10,405 nt of DNA. It comes from an uncultured Odoribacter sp. (GTDB lineage Bacteria > Bacteroidota > Bacteroidia > Bacteroidales > Marinifilaceae). The notes beneath the pieces are model-generated. The model had not been told where the DNA came from. It did not search any database and worked only from the letters and a program-made list of their open reading frames with translations. Below, piece by piece: positions 1-7,253 of the stretch (its first letter is position 1; each line of letters begins with the position of its first letter). The stretch spans positions 1 to 10,405 of the forward strand of contig CAJJNP010000121.1 of NCBI GenBank assembly GCA_905193145.1, written 5' to 3'. A program made the position numbers and the translations under genes.

Positions 1-66
1 GTGTACAATCAGGCTATGTTTTAATTGCTCGAGCGTTATTTCAAGCGGCTCGTTTTTTTCTTTCAT
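1..66 (-). CDS. N-terminal fragment of a leftward gene, divergent from the efflux operon
   Basis: An ATG at 66 opens a frame that runs without a stop to the window edge; 22 codons are visible, beginning MKEKNEPLEITLEQLK. The start is supported by a TAtcTTTG -7 element about 23 bases upstream. The visible residues are charged and probably helical, with no signal peptide. That is too little to recognise a family. A gene transcribed divergently from an efflux operon is often its regulator, but nothing in these 22 residues proves this. Confidence is for the existence of a coding start, not for a function. Confidence 0.6.
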   Translation of the reverse strand, partial: MKEKNEPLEITLEQLKHSLIVH

Positions 67-88
67 AATAAGACACTCGTATTTCCTA

Positions 89-96
89 CAAAGATA
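89..96 (-). promoter_or_regulatory. Bacteroides-type -7 element for the divergent leftward gene
   Basis: On the minus strand this reads TATCTTTG, a full match to the TAnnTTTG -7 consensus of the Bacteroidetes primary sigma factor. It would start transcription near 83, giving a leader of about 16 bases before the ATG at 66. I see no TTTG at the -33 distance, so it is a half-match only. Confidence 0.45.
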
Positions 97-244
97 GGAT
101 AGAAGAGGGAAAAAATGTGATTTGTACGGGAATAATTTAATATCGGAAGAGTTTTCTTCTTTCTTGTTTTATAAAATCAAGGAAAATCGAACCAATGGAA
201 CATCATTACAAACAATTGGAACCTGGTTGTATATTCTATTTCCC

Positions 245-252
245 TATCTTTG
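245..252 (+). promoter_or_regulatory. Bacteroides-type -7 element for the efflux operon
   Basis: TATCTTTG matches TAnnTTTG and lies about 30 bases before the preferred operon start at 282, which would give a leader of roughly 20 bases. No good TTTG -33 box sits 19-21 bases upstream. If this is the promoter, the longer reading frame beginning at 195 cannot be fully translated, which agrees with the signal-peptide argument for a start at 282. Confidence 0.4.
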
Positions 253-281
253 CCGCAAAGAAATTAATAGAGAAAAAGAGT

Positions 282-1541
282 ATGAAACGAATGATTCTTT
301 TATTGTCTTTCTTGATGGTAGTGTCATGGATGTACGGACAGATAACTTTGGAGGAGTGCCGGCAGAAAACACAGGATAACTATCCGTTGGTGAGACAATA
401 CAGCCTTATTGAAAAAACAAAAGAGTATAATCTGAATAATGCTTCGAAAGGAAATCTGCCACAGTTTTCCCTTTCCGCCAAAGCGAGTTATCAAAGCGAT
501 GTGACGGAGCTCCCTGTGAAAATTCCGGGAATAGATATTAAAGGACAGCCGAAAGATCAGTATCAAGTGATGCTGGAGCTGAAACAGAACATTTGGGATG
601 GGGGAGAGATACATTCGAAAAAAGAGAGGATACTTGCATCGTCTGACGTGGAACGGGAAAAGTTGAATGTCGATATGTATGCTCTGAACGAACGGGTAGA
701 TCAAATTTATTTCGGCATTCTGTCATTGGATGAGCAGTTGATACAGAATCGTCTGTTACAGGAGGACTTGGAGCGTAGTTATCGGCAGATCAGTGCTTAT
801 ATGGAAAACGGAATAGCCAATCAGGCTGATCTGGATGCTGTGAAAGTGGAACAGCTTAATACTCGGCAAAAACGGATCGAACTTACCTCGTTGCGACAGG
901 CGTATTTGAAGATGTTGTCTTTACTGACAGGTGAGGAATTGGCGGAAGATACAAAACTGATGAAGCCGTTAGAGAGCGAATACTCGCTGCTGAATGAGAT
1001 CCGGCGACCGGAGTTGACATGGTTCGATGCACAGAACAATCAACTCGGGATACAGGAGGAGGCTCTGAAGGTTGGCTATCTTCCCCGTTTGGGCTTGTTT
1101 GTGCAAGGGGCATATGGCAATCCGGGACTGAATATGTTGAAGGATGAGTTTGCGCCTTTCTATATAGCAGGGGTGCGCTTATCGTGGAATTTTGGAAGTC
1201 TGTATACACTGCGGAATGATAAAAAGGTGATAGCCAGTAACCGGCAACAGTTGCAGACAAACCGGGATGTGTTTCTTTTTAACACCCGCTTGCAGGCCAC
1301 ACAACAGAACAGCGATATTGTTTCAATGCGGAAACAGATGCAGGATGACGAAGAAATAATTCGCTTGCGTACCAATATTCGTTTGGCTGCCGAAGCGAAG
1401 GTGGCGAACGGTACCCTTACTGTTACCGATATGCTTCGGGAAATCACCTCTGAGAATATGGCCCGGCAAACGAAAGCATTGCACGAGGTACAGTTGTTGA
1501 TGAACATCTGGAAACTGAAATATACGATAAATGGAGAGTGA
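282..1541 (+). CDS. TolC-like outer-membrane efflux channel
   Basis: Outer-membrane factor of a tripartite exporter: a trimeric channel spanning the outer membrane and periplasm that receives substrate from the adaptor and inner-membrane pump. The frame is open from an ATG at 195, but I choose the ATG at 282 because it begins a classic signal peptide (MKRMILLLSFLMVVSWMYGQ, cleavage near residue 19-20) and is preceded by an A-rich Bacteroides-like ribosome site. The 419-residue product has the family's layout: a mature start ITLEECRQ, long Gln-, Lys- and Leu-rich helical stretches, and a repeated half-structure with GLFVQGAYGNPG near the middle of the second repeat resembling a membrane beta strand. 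The length is normal for the family. It is first in the operon, 50 bases before the adaptor gene. Substrate cannot be read from sequence. Confidence 0.9.
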   Translation: MKRMILLLSFLMVVSWMYGQITLEECRQKTQDNYPLVRQYSLIEKTKEYNLNNASKGNLPQFSLSAKASYQSDVTELPVKIPGIDIKGQPKDQYQVMLELKQNIWDGGEIHSKKERILASSDVEREKLNVDMYALNERVDQIYFGILSLDEQLIQNRLLQEDLERSYRQISAYMENGIANQADLDAVKVEQLNTRQKRIELTSLRQAYLKMLSLLTGEELAEDTKLMKPLESEYSLLNEIRRPELTWFDAQNNQLGIQEEALKVGYLPRLGLFVQGAYGNPGLNMLKDEFAPFYIAGVRLSWNFGSLYTLRNDKKVIASNRQQLQTNRDVFLFNTRLQATQQNSDIVSMRKQMQDDEEIIRLRTNIRLAAEAKVANGTLTVTDMLREITSENMARQTKALHEVQLLMNIWKLKYTINGE

Positions 1542-1591
1542 TATGCCGGTTGAGAGAGACAAATAATAGAAATAATTAAAATATACTTTAT

Positions 1592-2500
1592 ATGAAGTCA
1601 ATGAAACTGATAGGAACTTTTTCCTTACTTTTAATAACTGCCGCTTGTGGGAGTGGCATGCCTGATTATGATGCAACCGGTACGTTTGAAACGACCGAAG
1701 TGCTGGTCTCCTCCGAAGTATCCGGAAAATTACTTTGGCTGGATGTAGAGGAAGGTACGGTTTTGGAGGCCGGGCAGCAGGTGGGAGTGGTGGATACCGT
1801 TCAGCTTTACTTAAGAAAAAAACAGTTGGAAGCCAGCGTGAAATCAGTTGAGGGCCAACTTCCCGATATTTTGAAGCAGGTTGCCGCTTTGAAAGAAGAG
1901 ATTGCTACTGCCGAGCGTGAGAAACGTCGTGTGGAGAATCTGTTGAAAGCCGGTGCTGCCAATCAGAAACAACTGGATGACGCCCAAGCCCATCTGGAAG
2001 TATTGCAGAAACAACTCGTAGCGCAGGGATCTACTTTGCTTAACAGCCGTGAAAGTCTTACCTGGCAGAGTTCTTCGGTAGGTGTTCAAGTGGCACAGGT
2101 GGAAGATCAGTTGATGAAATGTCACATTACATCTCCCATCGCCGGCACGGTACTCGCCAAATATGCGGAAGCCGGCGAACTGGCAACGATGGGTAAGCCG
2201 CTGTTTAAAGTGGCGGATATGGAGCAGATGTATATCCGCGCATATATTACTTCCGAACAACTGTCGCAAGTGAAGTTGGGGCAAAAGGTCACGGTGTTTT
2301 CCGATTATGGAAATGATGAAAGAAAAGAGTATCCGGGCGTTGTTACTTGGATATCCGACCGTTCGGAATTTACTCCGAAAACGATTCTTACGAAAGATGA
2401 ACGCGCCAATTTGGTATATGCCGTAAAAGTAGCCGTGAAAAATGACGGGTATCTGAAAATAGGAATGTATGGAGGAGTGGTGTTTGAGAAGGGGAAATAA
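1592..2500 (+). CDS. HlyD/YbhG-family periplasmic adaptor, predicted lipoprotein
   Basis: Membrane-fusion adaptor that bridges the ABC permeases and the TolC-like channel. The N-terminus is a lipoprotein signal with lipobox ITAAC and Cys19 as the lipidation site, so it is probably anchored by lipid rather than by a transmembrane helix. Domains in order: first lipoyl half-motif about 38-70 (SSEVSGKLLWLDVEEG), an alpha-hairpin coiled coil about 73-168, the second lipoyl half-motif about 179-207 (TSPIAGTVLAKYAEAGE), then a beta-barrel and membrane-proximal part. FTPKTILTKDERANLVYAV (260-278) is a stretch typical of YbhG-like adaptors. At 302 residues it is usual for the short class. ATG 1592 is used; a second in-frame ATG three codons on would leave the lipobox intact. 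It is followed after 14 bases by the ATPase gene. Confidence 0.9.
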   Translation: MKSMKLIGTFSLLLITAACGSGMPDYDATGTFETTEVLVSSEVSGKLLWLDVEEGTVLEAGQQVGVVDTVQLYLRKKQLEASVKSVEGQLPDILKQVAALKEEIATAEREKRRVENLLKAGAANQKQLDDAQAHLEVLQKQLVAQGSTLLNSRESLTWQSSSVGVQVAQVEDQLMKCHITSPIAGTVLAKYAEAGELATMGKPLFKVADMEQMYIRAYITSEQLSQVKLGQKVTVFSDYGNDERKEYPGVVTWISDRSEFTPKTILTKDERANLVYAVKVAVKNDGYLKIGMYGGVVFEKGK

Positions 2501-2514
2501 AAGGAGAGGGGAGA

Positions 2515-3993
2515 ATGGAGAAAGAAGATAGGATGAAGATGGAGGTGGTGGTAGATGGGGTAAGTAAACGGTATGGGAAAGTGGAGGCTTTACAGGATGT
2601 CTCTTTCTCGGTGAAGCGTGGTGAACTGTTCGGGCTTATCGGACCGGATGGGGCAGGAAAGAGTACGCTTTTCCGGATTTTGACTACGTTGTTGCTTGCT
2701 GATGGCGGTACGGCTACCGTAGGAGGACTGGATGTGGTGAAGGAATATCGGAAAATCCGGCACAAAGTGGGGTATATGCCCGGGCGGTTCTCTTTGTATA
2801 AGGACTTGACGGTCGAAGAGAATCTGAACTTCTTTGCGACGGTTTTTCATACTACCATAGAGGAAAATTATGATTTGGTGAAGGATATTTACCAGCAGAT
2901 AGAGCCTTTTAAGAAACGCCGGGCAGGGGCATTGTCGGGAGGAATGAAGCAGAAGTTGGCTTTGAGTTGTGCTTTGATCCATAAGCCGGACATCCTGTTT
3001 CTTGATGAACCGACCACCGGGGTAGACCCCGTTTCCCGTAAGGAATTTTGGGAAATGCTTCGCCGGCTCAAAGAGCAGGGGATCACCATTATAGCTTCTA
3101 CCCCCATTATGGATGAGGCCCGGCAATGCGACCGTATTGCTTTTATTCACGAAGGACGGATACACGGCATCGATACCCCGGAACAGATTCTGCGCCGGTT
3201 TGCCGCTATCCTATGTCCGCCGGGACTGGAACGGGAGGAAACGCATCACGACAACGACTATGTCATTGAAGTGGATAACCTCTGTAAACGATTCGGGAAC
3301 TTTACTGCCGTGGATCATATTTCATTTAAAGTGAATCGTGGCGAAATCTTTGGTTTTCTTGGTGCCAATGGGGCCGGCAAGACTACTGCGATGCGTATGC
3401 TTTGCGGATTGAGCAAGCCGACTTCCGGGCAGGGAGTGGTAGCCGGATTCGACATCTTTACTCATTCTGAGGAAGTGAAAAAGAATATCGGTTATATGAG
3501 CCAGAAATTTTCTCTGTACGAGGATCTCAAGGTGTGGGAAAATATTCGTCTGTTTGCCGGTATCTATGGCATGAAAGATAAAGAGATTGCTGTGAAGACG
3601 GATGAACTTCTGGCACGCCTTGGTTTTAGTGACGAACGCGATACGCTGGTCCGTAGCCTTCCTTTAGGCTGGAAACAGAAGCTTGCTTTTTCCGTTTCCA
3701 TCTTTCATGAGCCGAAGATTGTCTTTTTGGATGAGCCTACCGGAGGAGTCGATCCCGCCACCCGCCGACAGTTTTGGGAGCTTATCTATCAGGCTGCCGA
3801 CCGGGGAATTACCGTTTTTGTTACCACCCATTATATGGATGAGGCAGAGTATTGCAACCGTGTTTCTATCATGGTGGACGGGTGTATCGAGGCGCTCGAC
3901 ACACCTCTTCGGCTGAAGGAACAGTTTCATGCCGATACGATGGATGATGTATTTCAGCAACTGGCCCGCAAGGCTGTCCGTAAAGCAGATTAA
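2515..3993 (+). CDS. ABC exporter ATPase with two fused nucleotide-binding domains (YbhF-like)
   Basis: Cytoplasmic motor of the exporter; both ATPase domains are in one 492-residue chain. The start at 2515 is supported by a purine-rich AGGAGAGGGGAG just upstream, unusually strong for this genome. Domain 1 (about 9-235): Walker A GPDGAGKST 43-51, signature LSGGMKQ 140-146, Walker B ILFLDEP 160-166. However, the Q-loop glutamine is Gly90 and the H-loop histidine is Pro197. Domain 2 (about 249-485): Walker A GANGAGKTT 283-291, Q-loop Gln330, Walker B IVFLDEP 402-408, H-loop His439, but a degenerate signature LPLGWKQ 382-388. In a head-to-tail sandwich this gives one consensus site (domain 2 Walker motifs with domain 1 signature) and one degenerate site. 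The stop is 3 bases from the next start, implying tight co-translation with the permease. Confidence 0.93.
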   Translation: MEKEDRMKMEVVVDGVSKRYGKVEALQDVSFSVKRGELFGLIGPDGAGKSTLFRILTTLLLADGGTATVGGLDVVKEYRKIRHKVGYMPGRFSLYKDLTVEENLNFFATVFHTTIEENYDLVKDIYQQIEPFKKRRAGALSGGMKQKLALSCALIHKPDILFLDEPTTGVDPVSRKEFWEMLRRLKEQGITIIASTPIMDEARQCDRIAFIHEGRIHGIDTPEQILRRFAAILCPPGLEREETHHDNDYVIEVDNLCKRFGNFTAVDHISFKVNRGEIFGFLGANGAGKTTAMRMLCGLSKPTSGQGVVAGFDIFTHSEEVKKNIGYMSQKFSLYEDLKVWENIRLFAGIYGMKDKEIAVKTDELLARLGFSDERDTLVRSLPLGWKQKLAFSVSIFHEPKIVFLDEPTGGVDPATRRQFWELIYQAADRGITVFVTTHYMDEAEYCNRVSIMVDGCIEALDTPLRLKEQFHADTMDDVFQQLARKAVRKAD

Positions 3994-3996
3994 GGA

Positions 3997-5100
3997 ATGA
4001 AACAGTTTATAGCTTTTGTCAGAAAAGAGTTTTTCCATATTTTTCGTGACCGGCGGACGATGTTGATCCTTTTGGGAATGCCTGTCGTTCAGATCATTCT
4101 CTTTGGTTTCGCCATATCTACCGAAGTGAAAAATGTGCGTGTAGCCGTACTCGATCCTAACAATGACGTAATGACGCGTCACATCGTCGACCGGATCAAT
4201 GCCAGTGAATATTTTATGGTGACCCGGTTGCTTCATTCTCCACAGGAAGTGGAAAAGGCCTTTAGGGAGGGGGATACCGATCTTGCTATTGTATTCGGTA
4301 CACAGTTTGCCGACAGGCTTTATGCCGGTGATGCCGAGATACAGCTTATTACCGATGCCACCGACCCTAATATGGCAACAACACAGGTAAATTATGCTAC
4401 GGGTATTATCGCTTCCGTGCAACAGGAAATGATGCCTGCCGGCGTTTCTGTTCCTACGATCGTGCCGGATGTCAAGTTGCTCTATAATCCGCAGATGAAG
4501 AGTACTTATAACTTTGTTCCCGGTGTCATGGGGCTTATCCTGATGCTGATTTGTGCAATGATGACCTCTATATCCATTGTTCGTGAGAAGGAGACCGGAA
4601 CAATGGAGATCTTGTTGGTTTCACCTGTCCGTCCGTTGTTTGTGATATTATCCAAAGCAGTACCTTATTTTGTATTGTCATTCATTAATCTGATCACGAT
4701 CCTGTTGTTGTCGGTTTATGTGTTGCATGTGCCTGTGGCAGGTAGTCTGTTCTGGTTGATTGTCGTATCGCTGTTGTTTATATTCGTATCATTGGCATTG
4801 GGCTTGCTTATCTCTTCGGTAACACGGACACAGGTAGCTGCCATGTTGGCTTCGGGATTGATTTTGATGATGCCTACCATGATACTTTCCGGTATGATTT
4901 TCCCCATAGAAAGCATGCCGCTCGTATTGCAGGTGATATCCGATGTACTGCCTGCCCGTTGGTACATTCAGGCTGTGCGTAAGTTGATGATCGAGGGAGT
5001 GGATGTCGCATTTGTAGTGAAAGAGATTATTATTCTGGCATTTATGGCGATAGTACTGATTACGATTAGTTTCAAGAAGTTTAAAAACAGATTGGAATGA
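3997..5100 (+). CDS. ABC-2 type permease, first of two (YbhS-like)
   Basis: Inner-membrane half-transporter that pairs with the following permease and the fused ATPase. The 367 residues follow the ABC-2 plan: an amphipathic N-terminal helix (MKQFIAFVRKEFFHIFRD), TM1 about 22-42, a large periplasmic domain about 45-170 containing the common segment KLLYNPQ, then five more membrane segments about 173-193, 219-243, 250-272, 280-303 and 342-359. REKETGTMEILLVSPVRP (196-213) is the conserved cytoplasmic coupling segment that contacts the ATPase, and LSGMIFPIESMP (297-308) is the family's re-entrant motif. It starts 3 bases after the ATPase stop. The length is normal and no key element is missing. 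Confidence 0.92.
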   Translation: MKQFIAFVRKEFFHIFRDRRTMLILLGMPVVQIILFGFAISTEVKNVRVAVLDPNNDVMTRHIVDRINASEYFMVTRLLHSPQEVEKAFREGDTDLAIVFGTQFADRLYAGDAEIQLITDATDPNMATTQVNYATGIIASVQQEMMPAGVSVPTIVPDVKLLYNPQMKSTYNFVPGVMGLILMLICAMMTSISIVREKETGTMEILLVSPVRPLFVILSKAVPYFVLSFINLITILLLSVYVLHVPVAGSLFWLIVVSLLFIFVSLALGLLISSVTRTQVAAMLASGLILMMPTMILSGMIFPIESMPLVLQVISDVLPARWYIQAVRKLMIEGVDVAFVVKEIIILAFMAIVLITISFKKFKNRLE

Positions 5101-5103
5101 TGG

Positions 5104-5221
5104 AATAATGTGCCAATTGGGCAATATGCCAATGTGCCAATTAGAGAAAATGAACATAATTAACCCATTAAAAGCGCCAGCCAATTGGCACATTGTCCCA
5201 TTGGCATATTGGCACATTATT
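5104..5221. repeat. Large imperfect palindrome of TGCCAAT/ATTGGCA units between the two permease genes
   Basis: Two 39-base arms (5104-5142 and 5183-5221) are inverted copies separated by a 40-base AT-rich spacer. The outer 14 bases (AATAATGTGCCAAT) and inner 10 bases (TGTGCCAATT) of the arms pair perfectly. The middle 15 bases hold similar TGCCAAT-like units in rearranged order, so they pair poorly. It fills almost the whole gap between two genes whose products should be made in equal amounts. Transcribed, it would form a long stem-loop in the operon mRNA. It resembles a dispersed palindromic repeat, but I cannot count copies elsewhere. It also contains an in-frame ATG (5193) that could mislead start calling of the next gene. 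Confidence 0.85.
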
Positions 5222-5225
5222 TACT

Positions 5226-6398
5226 ATGATCAAGTTTCTTATTGAAAAAGAATTTAAGCAATTGATGCGTAATTCGTTTCTTCCGCGTCTTATCTTGCTC
5301 TTTCCTTGCATGATCATGATTTTTATGCCTTGGGCAATGAATCTTGAAGTGCGGAATATTTCTCTGAATATCGTAGATAATGATCATTCGGTGATTTCGC
5401 GCCGATTGGTTGATAAGATTGCCGCTTCCACTTACTTTCGCCTTACGGCTCTTCCGGATTCTTATGACGCGGCATTGAGAAATGTGGAGTCGGGTGATGC
5501 TGATGTTATCCTTGAAATTCCACATCATTTTGAAAGGAATTGTACCAGTGGAAACACTGCTCACGTATTGATTGCAGTGAATGCGGTTAACGGTACGAAA
5601 GGCGGATTGGGCAGTGCTTATCTCTCCAACATCATTCGTGATTATGCTTCCGAAGTAGTCTCTTCGTCTGCATTCTCTCCTGTAACGCTTTCTGTGCAAG
5701 CTGATGTATTGGGGGATGATACTGTCGTAGGGGGTATTCCGGCATCTTTTACTGCCGATTGCCGGTTATCTACTCTTAACTTGTATAATCCGAATCTGAA
5801 CTATAAGCTTTTTATGGTACCGGCACTTATGGTAATGTTGCTTACTCTGATCTGTGGCTTTTTACCGGCCCTTAATATTGTAGGAGAGAAAGAAGCAGGA
5901 ACTATTGAGCAGATAAATGTCACTCCGGTTGGTAAATTTACTTTTATTCTGGCAAAGCTGCTTCCATATTGGCTGATTGGTTTTGTTGTTCTTACTATTT
6001 GCTTTATTCTGGCATGGGTACTTTACGGCATTACTCCGGTAGGTCATTTTCTGATAATCTACTTTTTTGCGGTTTTGTTTGTATTGTCTATGTCCGGTTT
6101 GGGATTGGTTATTTCTAACCATTCTGCCACTATGCAGCAGTCCATGTTCGTTATGTGGTTTTGCATGTTAGTCCTTATTTTAATGAGTGGTTTGTTTACT
6201 CCCATCAGTAGTATGCCCGAGTGGGCACAAGTGATTACCGTATTCAATCCGTTGAAATACCTGATGCAGGTGATGCGTATGGTTTATTTGAAGGGTAGTG
6301 GCATGGCCGATTTGTTGCCGCAGTTGGGAGCCTTGCTTGCTTTTGCATTGGTGCTGAATATTTGGGCCGTAAAGAGTTTTAAGAAAGTCGAGGGATAG
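5226..6398 (+). CDS. ABC-2 type permease, second of two (YbhR-like)
   Basis: Partner half-transporter and last gene of the exporter operon. The start at 5226 (MIKFLIEKEFKQLMRNSF) is chosen over the in-frame ATG at 5193 because the extra 11 residues are encoded by the palindromic repeat, while the 5226 start aligns with the N-terminus of the upstream permease. The product is 390 residues: TM1 about 18-37, a long periplasmic domain about 38-205 with the family segment LNLYNPNLNYK, then membrane segments about 208-230, 255-277, 287-310, 318-340 and 366-384. GEKEAGTIEQINVTPV is the coupling segment and LMSGLFTPISSMP the re-entrant motif. It differs enough from the first permease to suggest a heterodimer. 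It ends before a repeat element and a terminator. Confidence 0.91.
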   Translation: MIKFLIEKEFKQLMRNSFLPRLILLFPCMIMIFMPWAMNLEVRNISLNIVDNDHSVISRRLVDKIAASTYFRLTALPDSYDAALRNVESGDADVILEIPHHFERNCTSGNTAHVLIAVNAVNGTKGGLGSAYLSNIIRDYASEVVSSSAFSPVTLSVQADVLGDDTVVGGIPASFTADCRLSTLNLYNPNLNYKLFMVPALMVMLLTLICGFLPALNIVGEKEAGTIEQINVTPVGKFTFILAKLLPYWLIGFVVLTICFILAWVLYGITPVGHFLIIYFFAVLFVLSMSGLGLVISNHSATMQQSMFVMWFCMLVLILMSGLFTPISSMPEWAQVITVFNPLKYLMQVMRMVYLKGSGMADLLPQLGALLAFALVLNIWAVKSFKKVEG

Positions 6399-6428
6399 AG
6401 GTACGTTTTTTCGCTTTTTATAAAAAAT

Positions 6429-6512
6429 CACCCGCGTCACAAATTATCTGAACTAACATTCCCAAAACGTTGTGTTCAACTTTGGGGGTACAGTTGGTCT
6501 GTGACGCGGGTG
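6429..6512. repeat. Inverted-repeat element with perfect 13-bp ends downstream of the efflux operon
   Basis: CACCCGCGTCACA (6429-6441) is matched exactly by its inverted copy TGTGACGCGGGTG (6500-6512). Weaker similarity extends outward to about 6414 and 6528 (CTTTTT-rich on one side, its complement on the other). Inside, TCCCAAA/TTTGGGG and AACT/AGTT also pair, so the whole stretch folds into one long stem with a small apical hairpin (GTTG tgtt CAAC). There is no open frame of note. It could be a structured 3' end that protects or terminates the efflux mRNA, or a small non-autonomous repeat. I see no clear target-site duplication. Confidence 0.7.
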
Positions 6513-6522
6513 GATCTTATGA

Positions 6523-6551
6523 AAAAAGGGGAGTTTTATTATCCCCTTTTT
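6523..6551. terminator. Bidirectional Rho-independent terminator between convergent genes
   Basis: AAAAAGGGGA (6523-6532) pairs with TCCCCTTTTT (6542-6551) across a 9-base loop. The stem is GC at its centre and has A/T runs on both outer sides, so it can terminate the rightward exporter operon and the leftward hsp20 transcript. It lies in the convergent gap 6399-6595, right after the inverted-repeat element. Confidence 0.75.
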
Positions 6552-6595
6552 ACTGTTTATTCTATCGGTAAGATGATTCTTGTCCTTAGAACTTT

Positions 6596-7024
6596 TTATT
6601 TAATTTCAATCGTTCTCTCCGGTTTTTTTATCTCCTCTTCGCTAAGTTTGGGAAGATCAATAGTCAAAACACCGTTTTCAACCTGAGCAGCGATTTTTTC
6701 CTTGTCTACATTGTCCGGCAAGATCATGGTTTGTTGGAACTTGGAGTATGAGAACTCACGGCGCAGATAGCGACCGTCTTTTTTCTCTTCCTTGTTTTCA
6801 ACTTTTTTCTCCATAGAAATCACGAGATTGTTATCTTCATCGATACGGATGTTGAAATCTTCCTTTGTCATACCCGGAGCAGCTACTTCCACTTTATATT
6901 CTTTTTCCGATTCAATTACATTGATGGCAGGTGCTGTGGCGTTTGCTTTTGCCATCCATTCGTTATCAAAGAAATCATTAAAGATACTTGGTAACCAGTT
7001 TTGAGTTCTTCTAACAGGCATCAT
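6596..7024 (-). CDS. hsp20: Hsp20-family small heat-shock protein
   Basis: ATP-independent holdase that binds unfolding proteins in the cytoplasm as large oligomers. The 142 residues have the usual three parts: a short N-terminal arm (NWLPSIFNDFFDNEW, 9-23), an alpha-crystallin domain about 32-126 with the hallmarks VEVAAPGMTKEDFNI and ENGVLTIDLPK (116-126), and a C-terminal tail ending in an IxI-type motif IEI (139-141) that docks on a neighbouring subunit. The ATG at 7024 has a GGAG nine bases upstream; a second ATG follows at once. Its upstream region carries a sigma-54-like promoter match and repeated TTGGCAT motifs. It lies downstream of the tRNA-editing gene on the same strand, separated by 229 bases. 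Confidence 0.95.
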   Translation of the reverse strand: MMPVRRTQNWLPSIFNDFFDNEWMAKANATAPAINVIESEKEYKVEVAAPGMTKEDFNIRIDEDNNLVISMEKKVENKEEKKDGRYLRREFSYSKFQQTMILPDNVDKEKIAAQVENGVLTIDLPKLSEEEIKKPERTIEIK

Positions 7025-7109
7025 AATTTTAGTCTCCTATCTTTAAGTTAAACATTCAATTCGTTTATAACTTCCGTTCCGTTTCCGGAACCGTCGTTCA
7101 CTATCGATA

Positions 7110-7127
7110 GGGCAAAACATATGCCAA
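7110..7127 (-). promoter_or_regulatory. Candidate sigma-54 (RpoN) -24/-12 promoter for hsp20
   Basis: On the minus strand the sequence is TTGGCATATGTTTTGCCC. It fits the sigma-54 pattern YTGGCAYr-N4-TTGC with the invariant GG (7125-7124) and GC (7113-7112) exactly 10 bases apart. Transcription would start near 7100, giving a leader of about 76 bases. A perfect 10-bp palindrome CTATCGATAG (7101-7110) abuts the -12 box, and TTCCGGAA (7083-7090) lies in the leader. No clean TAnnTTTG box was found here. Sigma-54 promoters need an enhancer-binding activator, whose site should lie upstream. Confidence 0.5.
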
Positions 7128-7195
7128 GCCATTTTTATTCCTATATTTGACTATTTGTCATAAAATAGATGCCAAATTTTCATTATTCATGCCAA
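7121..7195 (-). repeat. Three direct TTGGCAT repeats upstream of hsp20
   Basis: TTGGCAT occurs on the minus strand at 7127-7121, 7175-7169 and 7195-7189. The distal two are 20 bases apart, about two helical turns, and have similar flanks (AAATTTGGCAT, CAAATTGGCAT). The proximal copy is the -24 half of the sigma-54-like promoter; the other two lack a TTGC -12 half. They may be operator or activator sites, or decayed promoters. Confidence 0.45.
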
Positions 7196-7253
7196 TTTGT
7201 TATCTCATTTTGTTTATTTTATAAAAAATAGATGGAATTTTGATGTTTTGATA

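Noticed and set aside
195..281. 29-residue N-terminal extension of the TolC-like protein
   Set aside because: It would bury the signal peptide that begins at 282, and the candidate promoter at 245-252 lies inside it.
5193..5225. Eleven-residue N-terminal extension of the second permease
   Set aside because: It is encoded by the right arm of the palindrome; the 5226 start matches the N-terminus of the sister permease.
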